Shown: in pieces, positions 16,543 to 23,794 of the stretch
How the letters are laid out: each line of letters starts with the position of its first letter
How positions within the stretch are numbered: position 1 is the first letter of the stretch
Origin: Candidatus Poribacteria bacterium
GTDB taxonomy: Bacteria; Poribacteria; WGA-4E; WGA-3G
Length of the DNA stretch: 37,953 nucleotides
Direction: 5' to 3'
Assembly (NCBI GenBank): GCA_009841255.1
Contig: VXMD01000017.1
Location: 1-37,953 of the forward strand
Position numbers and translations under genes: made by a program
The notes under the pieces: model-generated
Seen by the model: the letters and a program-made list of their open reading frames with translations, nothing else
Databases searched by the model: none
Told to the model about the DNA's origin: nothing

Positions 16543-17104
16543 CCAAGGTAAAGTCAGAGAACTGACAAACCTGCTTTGTGGTACAGCAGGTTCCGAGCAA
16601 CAGATCGAAGTAATCTCTTTAGAAAATTATCCAAATGCCCCAGAGGTAGTTGAGGATGGGAAAACGTATAGGGAGAATGCCCTTAAGAAGGCATCCATTA
16701 TTGCTGAGTATACGTCCCATCCCACCCTCGCTGACGATGCGGGGCTGGAGGTAGATGCTCTTGGCGGTGCGCCTGGCATTAACTCCAAACGTTGGGCGGG
16801 TGAAGACGCAACGGATGACATCCGTATTGCCAAACTCCTTCAGTTACTTGAAGGGGTCCCCAATCGTCGGGCACGGTTCATCGCTGCGATTGCGGTAGTC
16901 CATCCAAATTCCAAATCTGAAGTAGTTCTTGGTGTTTGTGAGGGACATATCAAGCATGATCCTGCCGGAGAGGACGGTTTCGGTTATGATCCTGTATTTG
17001 TACCCGATGGTTATAATCAGACTTTCGCAGAATTAGGAGAAGAAATAAAAAATCGGATTAGTCACAGAGCAAAGGCGTTAGAACAAGCAATTGCTTTGCT
17101 TTAA
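16517..17104 (+). CDS. rdgB: XTP/dITP pyrophosphatase (RdgB/HAM1)
   Basis: This 195-residue house-cleaning enzyme hydrolyses non-canonical purine nucleoside triphosphates (dITP, XTP) to monophosphates. Motifs: [12 protein letters not shown] at the N-terminus, [30 protein letters not shown] and SHRAKALEQ. Length and motif order are normal. The start lies within the end of rph, suggesting translational coupling. Confidence 0.95.
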   Translation: MKLVLATRNQGKVRELTNLLCGTAGSEQQIEVISLENYPNAPEVVEDGKTYRENALKKASIIAEYTSHPTLADDAGLEVDALGGAPGINSKRWAGEDATDDIRIAKLLQLLEGVPNRRARFIAAIAVVHPNSKSEVVLGVCEGHIKHDPAGEDGFGYDPVFVPDGYNQTFAELGEEIKNRISHRAKALEQAIALL

Positions 17105-17130
17105 TGGTCATCAGTTACCAGTTATCGGTT

Positions 17131-17184
17131 TTAACCATCAACTCGCACATTGATAAAATTGTTAAGGCACGAGTTAATGGTTAA
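17131..17184 (+). repeat. Repeat family A (54-bp palindrome), copy 2
   Basis: TTAACCATCAACTCG and CGAGTTAATGGTTAA are near-perfect inverted ends around about 24 bp containing ATAAAATTGTTAAGGCA, similar to copy 1. It lies in the 200-bp gap before efp. Confidence 0.8.
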
Positions 17185-17199
17185 AGTTAAGAGAGATTT

Positions 17200-17251
17200 T
17201 GTAACAATCGCTCCAAATTTGAAGTATTTCACGGAGTCGTAAATTGTTACA
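17200..17251 (+). repeat. Widely spaced inverted repeat upstream of efp
   Basis: TGTAACAAT (17200-17208) and ATTGTTACA (17243-17251) are perfect nine-base inverted repeats separated by 34 bp. It could be a regulator-binding pair or a decayed repeat. It lies directly between the family A palindrome and the efp start. Confidence 0.4.
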
Positions 17252-17304
17252 CAGAGGTATCTTAACCGACGACTGACAACTGATTACTACTAAAAGAGGA
17301 GAAA

Positions 17305-17862
17305 ATGGCCGCACTTAACGATTTACGCAACGGGTTGGTTATCCGACTCAACGATACGATTTACACCATAGTTAGTTGTGAACACGTCAAGCCAGGGAAG
17401 GGCGGTGCTTTCGCACGGACCAAAATCAAACGTGTTTCCGACGGTGCCGTCTTGGACAGGACGTTTCGTTCCAATGAAAATGTCGAGACCGTCAGACTCA
17501 TGGACCACGATATGCAGTATATGTACCGCGATGATGATGTATTGTGGTTTATGGACAATGAAACATTTGAACAACACTCACTCCCTGTAGATCTCATTGG
17601 AGATGACTTGAAGTTCCTAAAGGAGGGTGAAACTGTCACCGTCAAAATGGAAGGGATAATCCCACTCGCTGTTGAACTCCCGAACTTCGTTGAGCTTCAG
17701 ATTGTTGAGACCGATCCAGGATTACGAGGTGATACTGTCAGCGGCGGTTCAAAGCGCGCCACACTTGAAACGGGTGGTGTCGTCAATGTTCCTTTGTTCG
17801 TTCAGAATGAAACACGTATTAAGGTTGACACGCGCACCGGAAAATATGTAGAAAGGATATAG
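17305..17862 (+). CDS. efp: Translation elongation factor P
   Basis: This 185-residue, three-domain EF-P relieves ribosome stalling at proline runs. Domain I carries HVKPGKGGAF with Lys32 at the tip position that is modified by EpmA-type lysylation in many bacteria; no modification enzyme is in the window. The C-terminal signature GDTVSGGSKRATLETGG and VPLFVQNETRIKVDTRTGKY is intact. AGAGGAG precedes the ATG. Followed by accB and accC, a frequent bacterial gene order. Confidence 0.97.
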   Translation: MAALNDLRNGLVIRLNDTIYTIVSCEHVKPGKGGAFARTKIKRVSDGAVLDRTFRSNENVETVRLMDHDMQYMYRDDDVLWFMDNETFEQHSLPVDLIGDDLKFLKEGETVTVKMEGIIPLAVELPNFVELQIVETDPGLRGDTVSGGSKRATLETGGVVNVPLFVQNETRIKVDTRTGKYVERI

Positions 17863-17903
17863 TAGTTGTCGGTGTGTGTAGCAACACACACCGACAACTA
17901 CTA
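17860..17903 (+). other. Perfect 20-bp stem-loop at the efp stop codon
   Basis: TAGTAGTTGTCGGTGTGTGT pairs perfectly with its reverse complement after a four-base AGCA loop, beginning at the efp TAG itself. It is followed by an A-run, not a T-run. It is therefore not a standard plus-strand terminator, but would form a very stable hairpin in an efp-accB transcript and could act as a processing or stability element. Confidence 0.75.
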
Positions 17904-17912
17904 AAAAAAGAA

Positions 17913-18431
17913 ATGCGTCAAAATAGATCCAAGGATAAGTCTCAATCTGCTGAACAGAACTACAATGATGTCTTAGAGATTGTTGAACAGTTGGCGGAAA
18001 TTCTTGTCCGAACCGACCTTTCGGAAGTCCGTATCCGAGATAATGAATTTGAAGTGCAGGTTTCCAGGCATCGTGGAAGCCCCGACGGATATGAGCAAAC
18101 CCCACTACGACCGGCAGAGACGAGCGTAGCAGTAGGTGCGCCGCAGCTTCCTGTAGAGATCCCTGATGCTGAAGGTAGTCCGGAACCGCATAATACATTC
18201 ATCAATGCCCCGATGCCCTCGCGCTTTTATCGTTCACCCGCGCCCGACGAACCGCCCTTTGTTAAAATCGGGGACATAGTTGCGACGGGTGAACCCGTTG
18301 CTGTCCTTGAAGTCATGAAAACTTACAATCCCGTGGAAGCTCCGTTTAATTGTGAGATTTTAGAGATTCTCGCTGAAGATGGCGACGCAGTTGAATATGC
18401 GCAACCGCTGTTCCGAGTGAAACAGACATAG
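17913..18431 (+). CDS. accB: Biotin carboxyl carrier protein of acetyl-CoA carboxylase
   Basis: This protein of about 172 residues has an N-terminal helical segment (NDVLEIVEQLAEILVRTDLS, EVRIRDNEFEVQVSR), a Pro-rich linker, and a C-terminal biotinyl domain. The biotinylated Lys is in LEVMKTYNPVEAP (about K136), where E-V-M-K replaces the usual E-A-M-K. It carries carboxyl groups from biotin carboxylase to the carboxyltransferase in fatty acid synthesis. I chose ATG 17913 because the upstream GTG at 17874 lies within the hairpin. Biotin carboxylase follows at 18567. Confidence 0.93.
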   Translation: MRQNRSKDKSQSAEQNYNDVLEIVEQLAEILVRTDLSEVRIRDNEFEVQVSRHRGSPDGYEQTPLRPAETSVAVGAPQLPVEIPDAEGSPEPHNTFINAPMPSRFYRSPAPDEPPFVKIGDIVATGEPVAVLEVMKTYNPVEAPFNCEILEILAEDGDAVEYAQPLFRVKQT

Positions 18432-18566
18432 AGCTTTATGGTTATCGGTTCTCGGCGCGGTTTTTCTACGAAAAACCTTTCGGGTATCCGTCACAAGACG
18501 GATTTGTTAAACGAAAATCTTTTAACCGAACACCGACAATCATTAACTGAAAACGAAAAAAAGAAC

Positions 18567-19931
18567 ATGATAAAAAAAATACTCATAGCAAATCGCGGTG
18601 AGATCGCTGTTCGCATCATCCGTGCATGCAAAGATATGGGGATTAAAACAGTAGCGATCTATTCAACCGCTGATGAAGACGCCCTACACGTTAAACAGGC
18701 TGACGAGGCATACTGTATTGGTCCACCCCCCTCATCTGAAAGTTATCTCAAATACTCGAATATTATCACTGTTGCGGATTATGCGAATGTGAACGCGATC
18801 CATCCTGGGGCAGGTTTTCTGTCTGAGGACGCACAATTCGCCGAAATTTGTGAAGCACATCAAATAGAGTTTATTGGACCTTCTGTCGCGGATCTTGCCA
18901 CGATGGGTGACAAAGTGAAGGCGCGCGAAACTGTCGCAAAAGCAGGACTGAAACTTATCCCCGGCAGCCAAGGCGGTAGACGTAAAAATAGCAAAAAAGG
19001 GACAGTTGACACCGCTGAGGATGCCGCACAACTCGCTGAGAAAATCGGGTATCCTGTCGGAATTAAAGCTGTGGCAGGTGGTGGCGGTCGCGGCATACGA
19101 ATCGCTGAAAATCAGCCGAGTCTACTTAATCTTTTTCACACCGCGAAGGCAGAGGGTGAGGCGGCGTTTGGTAATGGCGATGTTTACATTGAAAAATGGA
19201 TTGAGGAAGCACGGCATATCGAAGTCCAAATCCTTGGCGATACACACGGCAACGTTGTCCACTTGGGAGAACGGGAATGCTCCATCCAACGCAAACAGCA
19301 GAAACTCTTAGAAGAGGCACCCGCTGCCTCTATCCCCGCCAAACTCCGCAACGAGATTTGTAAAGCTGCCGCAAAAGCCGCAAAAGCGGTTGGTTACACA
19401 AATGCTGGAACCATTGAGTTTGTTGTAGATACAGATGAGAATTTCTATTTTTTGGAAATGAATACGCGAATTCAAGTCGAGCATACTGTCACTGAGAGTA
19501 TCACCGGCATTGATCTCATCAAAGAACAGATTCGGCTTGCGATGGGAGAGGAACTCGGATATAACCAATCCGATATTCAGATCCAAGGACACGCCATTGA
19601 ATGCCGAATTAATGCCGAGGATCCCGCAAATCAGTTTATGCCTTCACCCGGGCTCGTCACAGCCTACCATCCTCCGGGTGGTATCGGCATTCGGGTTGAT
19701 GGGTATCTCTACACGGGATATACTGTTCCCTCACACTACGATTCACTTGTGGCGAAACTCATCGCAATTGGCAGAGATCGAGAAGAGGCAATTGCTCGGT
19801 TGAAACGCGCATTGTCTGAATTCGAAATTGAAGGCATAAAAACCACGATTCCGCTCTTCCAGAATATTCTCAACGATGAACGCTTTCACAGTGGAACCAT
19901 TTTTACGAATTTCTTAGAAACACTTTTTTAA
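18567..19931 (+). CDS. accC: Biotin carboxylase of acetyl-CoA carboxylase
   Basis: This 454-residue ATP-grasp enzyme carboxylates biotin on AccB. It begins MIKKILIANRGEIAVRII and contains the ATP loop VAGGGGRGIRIA, the EARHIEVQILGD and GERECSIQRKQQKLLEEAP motifs, and FLEMNTRIQVEHTVTE. An upstream frame from 18438 adds 43 residues that read like repeat-derived sequence, so the ATG at 18567 is preferred. A short basic insert (GRRKNSKKGTVDT) before the ATP-grasp loop is slightly unusual. Together with accB it forms half of the carboxylase; the carboxyltransferase genes are not in the window. Confidence 0.96.
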   Translation: MIKKILIANRGEIAVRIIRACKDMGIKTVAIYSTADEDALHVKQADEAYCIGPPPSSESYLKYSNIITVADYANVNAIHPGAGFLSEDAQFAEICEAHQIEFIGPSVADLATMGDKVKARETVAKAGLKLIPGSQGGRRKNSKKGTVDTAEDAAQLAEKIGYPVGIKAVAGGGGRGIRIAENQPSLLNLFHTAKAEGEAAFGNGDVYIEKWIEEARHIEVQILGDTHGNVVHLGERECSIQRKQQKLLEEAPAASIPAKLRNEICKAAAKAAKAVGYTNAGTIEFVVDTDENFYFLEMNTRIQVEHTVTESITGIDLIKEQIRLAMGEELGYNQSDIQIQGHAIECRINAEDPANQFMPSPGLVTAYHPPGGIGIRVDGYLYTGYTVPSHYDSLVAKLIAIGRDREEAIARLKRALSEFEIEGIKTTIPLFQNILNDERFHSGTIFTNFLETLF

Positions 19932-19989
19932 TTTTCCTTGCGGTTCGGTCAGGTCGGTTTCAAGTTTGACGTTCCTTTCCGTATATCCG
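19928..19989 (-). repeat. Repeat family C copy overlapping the accC stop
   Basis: TTAATTTTCCTTGCGGTTCGG then TCAGGTCGGTTT...CTTTCCGTATATCCG matches the 37868-37953 copy and is inverted relative to accC. The accC TAA stop is part of the repeat's TTTTAATTTT end. The opposite-strand reading resembles the ribosome-binding side of other copies, but no minus-strand gene starts here. Confidence 0.7.
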
Positions 19990-20076
19990 TTCTCCATTTC
20001 ATTACGAACTATGCGCTCTTTAAACAAACCCATAGCCTGCAACATCGGTGCTGGTGGATTTGAGCAACGTGCTTCA

Positions 20077-21759
20077 ATGTCCAAACGTACTTCGTTACTC
20101 CACAAGGTAAAATTAAAATTCTTGATCACGCTTGCGATAGTTGTATTAACATCCACGACGTTACAGGCGGTTACATTTGTCGATGTCACAAACGAAGCCG
20201 GCATCCAGTTTGAGCATTCAAGCGGAACCCGTTCCAGCTTACTCCCAGAAGATATGGGCTCCGGCGCGGGGTTTGCCGATATAGACAATGACGGGGACAT
20301 TGATCTTTACATCGTTAATATTCCCGGTCCCTTCACACCAAATGGAGAAACTCATAAAGGAAACACCAATGTTCTGTATCGTAATAACGGTGATGGTACT
20401 TTCACGGACATCACGCGTGCCGCAGGTGTTGGACATCAAGGATACGGGATGGGATGCGTTTTCGCAGATTACGACGGTGATGCCGACCTCGACCTTTACC
20501 TAACCAATTATGGTGAGAATGTCTTGTATCGTAACAACGGGAACGCCACCTTTACCGATGTTACGGAAGTCGCCGGTGTCGGTTGCGAATTGTGGAGTAC
20601 CGGTGCCGCCTTTGCAGACATAGATAACGACACCGATTTAGACCTCTACGTTTGCAATTATGTCACCTATGACTTAGAACAGTTAGAACAGATGAAGGCA
20701 GAGTCTCTACAATCTGGAAAACCCGTACCGAGTGCCCTAAATCCGCACGTCTTTGAACCGCAGGATAACGTCTTCTATCGTAACAATGGGGATGGTACTT
20801 TTAGCGATGCAACCGAGGAAACAGGAACAGCGGCGGTAGGTGGTAGAAGCATGCAAGCCATCTTTAGCGATTTTGATAACGATAACGATCTGGACCTTTA
20901 TGTCGCGAACGATACCACTACGAACCATATTTATCGCAACGAGGGCAGTGGAAGTTTCACGGATGTCAGCACCGAGTCGTGGGCGGCAGATTTTCGCGGT
21001 TCTATGGGGCTCACCGCTGGCGATTACGACGCTGACGGCGATATCGATCTCTTTATGAGCCATTGGGTAGACGAGGAAAACGCCCTCTATAGAAATTTGC
21101 TTGCAGAGGATGGAAACACGCAACAAATTCGATTTGTAGATGAATCTTATACCGCCTTGCTTGCTGAAGAAAGCATCAAACAGATTGGATGGGGGACCAC
21201 CCTCTTTGACTACGACAACGATGGGGACTTAGATATCTTCGTGACGAACGGCAGCACTTTCCAAGAACTTAGACAACCAGAGGTGCTTATCCCTCAGGCT
21301 GATATGTTGTTCCGAAATGAGAGAGACGGCACATTCACCGATGTAAGTGAAAGTGCTGGAATTGCAGCACTCCCTATCCGAGTCGGTCGCGGTGCAGCAT
21401 TTGGAGATTATGATAATGACGGCGATGTTGATATTTTCATCGTTAACAACCATGCCCCACCGACATTCTTGCGGAATGAGGGCGGAAATCGCAACAATTG
21501 GGTCTATGTCAGACTCGTTGGAGTAGGCGCGAATCGGGATGCTATCGGCGCGAAAATTCAGATAAAAACGGCGGATCAGACGCAGGTCCGAGAGATTTAC
21601 GCCGGTGAGAGTTACATGTCCGCTAACAGTCTCATCGCGGAATTTGGCGTGGGAAATGCGACACAAATTGAGACCTTACAGGTTACGTGGCAAAACGGAG
21701 AAACGCAGAAAATTCATAATGTTCCAGCAAACCAACGAATCCAAATAACACAGGAATAG
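20077..21759 (+). CDS. Exported FG-GAP/ASPIC-UnbV (CRTAC1-like) protein
   Basis: This protein of about 560 residues has a signal peptide (HKVKLKFLITLAIVVLTSTT followed by LQA) and then seven Ca-binding FG-GAP/VCBS repeats of the type DIDNDGDIDLYI, DYDGDADLDLYL and DYDNDGDVDIFI, each paired with NNGDGTFTDVT-like strands. The C-terminus (GANRDAIGAKIQIKTADQTQ, VREIYAGESYMSANSLIAEF, VTWQNGETQKI) is the ASPIC/UnbV domain. A beta-propeller binding protein outside the membrane is likely; the ligand is unknown. The start is set at ATG 20077 because sequence upstream is repeat-derived. Confidence 0.85.
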   Translation: MSKRTSLLHKVKLKFLITLAIVVLTSTTLQAVTFVDVTNEAGIQFEHSSGTRSSLLPEDMGSGAGFADIDNDGDIDLYIVNIPGPFTPNGETHKGNTNVLYRNNGDGTFTDITRAAGVGHQGYGMGCVFADYDGDADLDLYLTNYGENVLYRNNGNATFTDVTEVAGVGCELWSTGAAFADIDNDTDLDLYVCNYVTYDLEQLEQMKAESLQSGKPVPSALNPHVFEPQDNVFYRNNGDGTFSDATEETGTAAVGGRSMQAIFSDFDNDNDLDLYVANDTTTNHIYRNEGSGSFTDVSTESWAADFRGSMGLTAGDYDADGDIDLFMSHWVDEENALYRNLLAEDGNTQQIRFVDESYTALLAEESIKQIGWGTTLFDYDNDGDLDIFVTNGSTFQELRQPEVLIPQADMLFRNERDGTFTDVSESAGIAALPIRVGRGAAFGDYDNDGDVDIFIVNNHAPPTFLRNEGGNRNNWVYVRLVGVGANRDAIGAKIQIKTADQTQVREIYAGESYMSANSLIAEFGVGNATQIETLQVTWQNGETQKIHNVPANQRIQITQE

Positions 21760-21819
21760 CAGTCAGCAACCAGCAAGAAGGGTTTGTGGAATTCACGCAA
21801 TACACAACCGCCATACGCC

Positions 21820-21872
21820 TTAACCATCTACTCGTGCTTTAACATTTATAACAGAGTCGAGTAGATGGTTAA
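21820..21872 (-). repeat. Repeat family A (53-bp palindrome), copy 3, inverted
   Basis: TTAACCATCTACTCG and CGAGTAGATGGTTAA form perfect 15-base inverted ends. The interior, read on the minus strand (ACTCTGTTATAAATGTTAAA), matches copies 1 and 2, so this copy is in the opposite orientation. It ends 19 bp before the next ATG. Confidence 0.82.
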
Positions 21873-21891
21873 AGCCGAGAGCCAGTAAAAA

Positions 21892-23286
21892 ATGCGCAAC
21901 TCTTTCTACCCATTCATTTCTATAGTCTTAATCCTGATCGCGTGCGGCGGGGATCCCACCATTGAGCGCGGCAAAGCGTTCCTTGAAACGGGGGATCCGA
22001 CTGCCGCCATTCAGCAGTTCGAGGCGGCACTTAAGCAGAATCCTTCCAACGTCGAGGCTTACTATCAGCTCGGTTTAGCGTATGAAGGATTAGGGGACAC
22101 TACGCAAGCAGTCAATGCTTTCAGAGGTGCTGCAAAGTTGGCACCGAAACGTGCAGAAATACCGCTCGCACTCGGGCGCGTTTATTGGTACAGCGGTAAC
22201 CGCTCCCTTGCACGCGCGGAACTTCAAAATCTGCTGAGCGGTTCCCCAAAACAGGAAATCCTCCTTCAGATAGCCGGTATCACAGGGGATGCCTACCACG
22301 TCCAGCGGATTCGCACCGAAGGCAGCGACGACTATGAGCAAACCTTCACTGAAAAAGGGAACATGATGACGTTTACTGCAAAGTATACCGACGATTATAG
22401 TCCCGCAATTTCACCGGATGGAAAATGGCTCGCCTTCGCCTCGAATCGTCTCCAGAACGCTGAGTTGTATCTCATGGATATCAAAACTCGCACTCTACAG
22501 CAGCTGACGCATACGGATGAGCTTGACGAATACATGCCCGCTTTCTCTCCTGATGGTCAATCTATTGCCTTCGTTTCAGAACGCACGCGTGGCGGTATGA
22601 TGCTCCCACCTGTCCAAGCGAGCGGTTCCGATCCAAGCACTGCCACTATCTATCTCATGGATATCGATGGGAGAAACCAACGCCCGCTCATCGATATAGA
22701 GGGCGCGCAACGCGCCCCTGTCTTTTCACCTGATGGACAAAAAATCGCTTTTGAATCCAAAGCCCCTACGCAAGGAACCGAGAGCGGTCCCGGAAGTACC
22801 GAGAACAATGCCACATTAGAAATCTACGTCATTCATATTGATGGCACGAACAAGAAGCAACTGACACATAACGATGTAGACGATGGGCATCCAACGTGGG
22901 CACCCAATGGAAAGCAGATCGCCTTCACTGGAATGGTAGACGACATCTACCAACTTTTCAGCGTCAAGGCAGGAGGAGGTCCGGTAAATCAGTTAACTTT
23001 TGAGAGCGCGAGCCACTATCACCCCACCTTTAGTCCGAATGGCAAACGGATCATCTATGTCTCGAACGCACATAACCGTTATACGCTCTGGACGATGAAC
23101 GCAGATGGCACAAACAAAACTCAGCTCACAAACCACATCGGTGCCCATTTTGAACCGAGTCTCTCAAAGGACGGAAAAACGCTTGTATTTAGTTCTGATC
23201 GTTCGGATCACATGCGAATCTATCTCATGGATTTGGCAAAACCCGTCCAAACAGAGGAGTTGAAAGCAAGACTCGCAGATTTTTAA
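21892..23286 (+). CDS. Lipoprotein with TPR repeats and TolB-like propeller
   Basis: This 464-residue predicted lipoprotein has the lipobox in SIVLILIACGG with Cys18-19 region. Residues about 25-125 form TPR repeats (AIQQFEAALKQNPSNVEAYY, AVNAFRGAAKLAPKRAEIPL). From about 160 onward there is a TolB/PD40 beta-propeller with repeated SPDGKWLAFASNR, SPDGQSIAFVSER, SPDGQKIAFESKA, APNGKQIAFTG and SPNGKRIIYVSN blades alternating with IYLMDIDG strands. It is probably anchored at the outer face of the cell envelope, as a binding or scaffold protein. Flanked by two FG-GAP/ASPIC genes. Confidence 0.87.
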   Translation: MRNSFYPFISIVLILIACGGDPTIERGKAFLETGDPTAAIQQFEAALKQNPSNVEAYYQLGLAYEGLGDTTQAVNAFRGAAKLAPKRAEIPLALGRVYWYSGNRSLARAELQNLLSGSPKQEILLQIAGITGDAYHVQRIRTEGSDDYEQTFTEKGNMMTFTAKYTDDYSPAISPDGKWLAFASNRLQNAELYLMDIKTRTLQQLTHTDELDEYMPAFSPDGQSIAFVSERTRGGMMLPPVQASGSDPSTATIYLMDIDGRNQRPLIDIEGAQRAPVFSPDGQKIAFESKAPTQGTESGPGSTENNATLEIYVIHIDGTNKKQLTHNDVDDGHPTWAPNGKQIAFTGMVDDIYQLFSVKAGGGPVNQLTFESASHYHPTFSPNGKRIIYVSNAHNRYTLWTMNADGTNKTQLTNHIGAHFEPSLSKDGKTLVFSSDRSDHMRIYLMDLAKPVQTEELKARLADF

Positions 23287-23346
23287 TTTTACCTTGCGGA
23301 GAAATAACGTGGATTTGAACCTGTGACGCGCGTTCCTCATATTCGC

Positions 23347-23446
23347 CTGCGTGTTTTTGCGAACGCTGAAATCCAATGCGAAGAAAGTCTTTGCTTGGGG
23401 TGTTTTTGCTTGGGTATTTCTGCGTATTTCTGCGTATTGTTGCAGG
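23347..23446 (+). repeat. Repeat family F, 100-nt copy
   Basis: It starts CTGCGTGTTTTTGCGAACGC and ends CTGCGTATTGTTGCAGG. A 90-nt copy with only scattered substitutions lies at 27594-27683. This copy carries an extra 10-bp tandem duplication of TGCGTATTTC, which accounts for the length difference. Confidence 0.85.
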
Positions 23447-23625
23447 CTGCTGATTTTGAGGTATCCATTAAAGAGCGGATTGTTAAACGAAACCCTCTGT
23501 AAGGGACAGGAATGTAATACATTATCTGAATTGCGGATTATCAGGGATTTTACGGATTTCACGATTTTTTTTATAGTTGTCAGTAGCCTGCAACATCGGC
23601 GCAGGGTTTTTGCGAATCAACACGG

Positions 23626-23651
23626 GATTTAGTCTGGGAATAGACTAAATC
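23626..23651 (+). repeat. Perfect 10-bp-stem hairpin
   Basis: GATTTAGTCT, loop GGGAAT, AGACTAAATC. It sits five bases before a family B stem-loop in the repeat-rich gap. It is not followed by a T-run. Confidence 0.55.
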
Positions 23652-23656
23652 CGTAG

Positions 23657-23686
23657 CGCAAGTCGCGTGTGGACTTGCGGGACAAT
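23657..23686 (+). repeat. Repeat family B stem-loop with compensatory change
   Basis: CGCAAGTC, loop GCGTGTG, GACTTGCG, then GGACAAT. Relative to other copies, one C in the left arm is T and the pairing G in the right arm is A, so the eight-base-pair stem is preserved. This paired change supports conservation of the structure. Confidence 0.82.
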
Positions 23687-23725
23687 ATATTACATTTGCG
23701 CGTGTGGCATTCCGTGGGGTGTTTC

Positions 23726-23794
23726 TGCAGGGCTACGGAGAGGCACTTCATTCATCAAACCCACCTGACCGAACCGCAAGGTATGATTAAAAAT
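23726..23794 (+). repeat. Repeat family C copy supplying the ribosome binding site
   Basis: TGCAGGGCTACGGAGAGGC...CACCTGACCGAACCGCAAGG then TATGATTAAAAAT and the ATG. It matches the copies before the genes starting at 37867 and 1093. An in-frame ATG at 23783 also occurs in the repeat but is too close to AAGG to be the main start. Confidence 0.75.

Larger units (their letters stand above)
23287..23794. other. 508-bp repeat-filled intergenic region
   Basis: No gene is visible here. It contains, in order: a family C remnant CCTTGCGGAG directly after the stop at 23286, a 100-nt direct repeat (23347-23446), a hairpin GATTTAGTCT-6-AGACTAAATC (23626-23651), a family B stem-loop (23657-23686) and a family C copy with a ribosome binding site (23726-23794). 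Confidence 0.7.

Noticed and set aside
17860-17912. Intrinsic terminator between efp and accB
   Set aside because: The stem is perfect but the downstream tract is A-rich, not T-rich, on the plus strand.
18438-18566. 43-residue N-terminal extension of biotin carboxylase
   Set aside because: The family begins at MIKKILIANRGEIA; the upstream codons read through intergenic repeat-like sequence.
19914-20300. Minus-strand frame of 128 codons reading through the repeat after accC
   Set aside because: It is antisense to the FG-GAP gene and to a family C repeat, and shows no protein family features.
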